Both the position numbers and the translations under genes were made by a program. From NCBI RefSeq assembly GCF_000373385.1, contig NZ_KB891326.1:147309-211308 (forward strand): a DNA stretch of 64,000 bases, given 5' to 3'. Numbering within the stretch: the first letter of the stretch is position 1; every line of letters begins with the position of its first letter. The DNA is from Thiobacillus thioparus DSM 505. GTDB taxonomy: Bacteria; Pseudomonadota; Gammaproteobacteria; Burkholderiales; Thiobacillaceae. The notes beneath the pieces were generated by a model. It did not search any database. It saw only the letters and a program-made list of their open reading frames with translations, and was not told the origin of the DNA. Shown here one piece after another: positions 63,922-64,000 of this stretch.

Positions 63922-64000
63922 ATGAAAACAGTATTGAAATTGATGGCTGTCGGTCTTGTGGCTGGCCTGCTAATCGGCGGACAAACGACGGCACGCGCAG
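63922..64000 (+). CDS. Start of an exported protein, probably the ABC substrate-binding protein (truncated)
   Basis: ATG 63922 behind GGAGGAG opens a frame that reads a signal peptide (MKTVLKLMAVGLVAGLLIGG, ending ARA) and runs off the window. Position after two permease/ATPase pairs suggests a NitT/TauT-type periplasmic binding protein. No mature sequence is visible to confirm it. Confidence 0.6.
   Translation, partial: MKTVLKLMAVGLVAGLLIGGQTTARA

Overview
The window is a high-G+C chromosomal stretch whose gene set points to a hydrogen-oxidising, C1-metabolising betaproteobacterium. It carries an Isp-type uptake [NiFe] hydrogenase, an archaeal-type (A/V-type) ATPase and a full block of tetrahydromethanopterin (H4MPT)-linked formaldehyde oxidation genes. 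A sulfur-oxidising Thiobacillus-like or Methyloversatilis-like host would fit, but the sequence alone does not fix the genus. No rRNA, tRNA or CRISPR array was seen.

Layout. 1-6.5 kb: hydrogenase operon (maturation protease, HupH-like, HynS, Isp1, a small repeated ORF, Isp2, HynL, HupE). 6.6-15.4 kb: nine-gene A/V-type ATPase operon (G/H, C, I, K, F, E, A, B, D) with three intergenic hairpins built from 7-bp repeats. 15.4-16.3 kb: glutaredoxin and a monohaem cytochrome c. 16.5-31.4 kb, mostly minus strand: a PLP decarboxylase, a DUF/TlpA pair, methanofuran-type cofactor genes (MfnE-, MfnF- and MfnD-like, HisA-like), pabB, a PTPS-like gene, fae, a CitG-like gene, two ATP-grasp ligases, mch, mtdB and the beta-RFAP synthase. 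31.7-37.7 kb, plus strand: fhcBADC, a histidine phosphatase and folP. 37.7-44.2 kb: a probable copper-handling and TonB uptake cluster (PCuAC, BNR/sialidase-fold protein, thioredoxin-like protein, TonB receptor, TonB, ExbB, ExbD).

44.4-64 kb is the least conventional part. It holds an OmpW porin, a Nif11-like small protein, an acyl-CoA-dehydrogenase-fold protein, a PAS/GAF sensor kinase with a FixJ-type regulator, an AlkB/XylM-type membrane monooxygenase, a truncated haemoglobin and a [2Fe-2S] reductase. It continues with a DsbD/DsrE/DUF/TlpA thiol-redox cluster, a second kinase/FixJ-type pair, a decayed IS3-type transposase with a 40-bp tandem duplication, and a double NitT/TauT-type ABC importer that runs off the end. 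From about 53.5 kb the DNA looks more A+T-rich than the first 50 kb.

How it fits together. The C1 block can make the H4MPT and methylofuran cofactors and oxidise formaldehyde to formate (Fae, MtdB, Mch, Fhc). Hydrogenase electrons enter the respiratory chain through Isp1/Isp2. The main hunting result is a repeated upstream DNA signal, two ACGT half-sites 10 bp apart (best form TACGTGAAATTACGTGG). It lies before ompW, the Nif11-like gene, the monooxygenase and dsbD, and in weaker form before the ABC importer and the second kinase. With the two resident FixJ-type regulators this suggests one regulon built around an atypical AlkB-type oxygenase. I infer a hydrophobic or methylated (possibly organosulfur) substrate whose C1 product could feed the H4MPT pathway; the substrate is not shown by the sequence.
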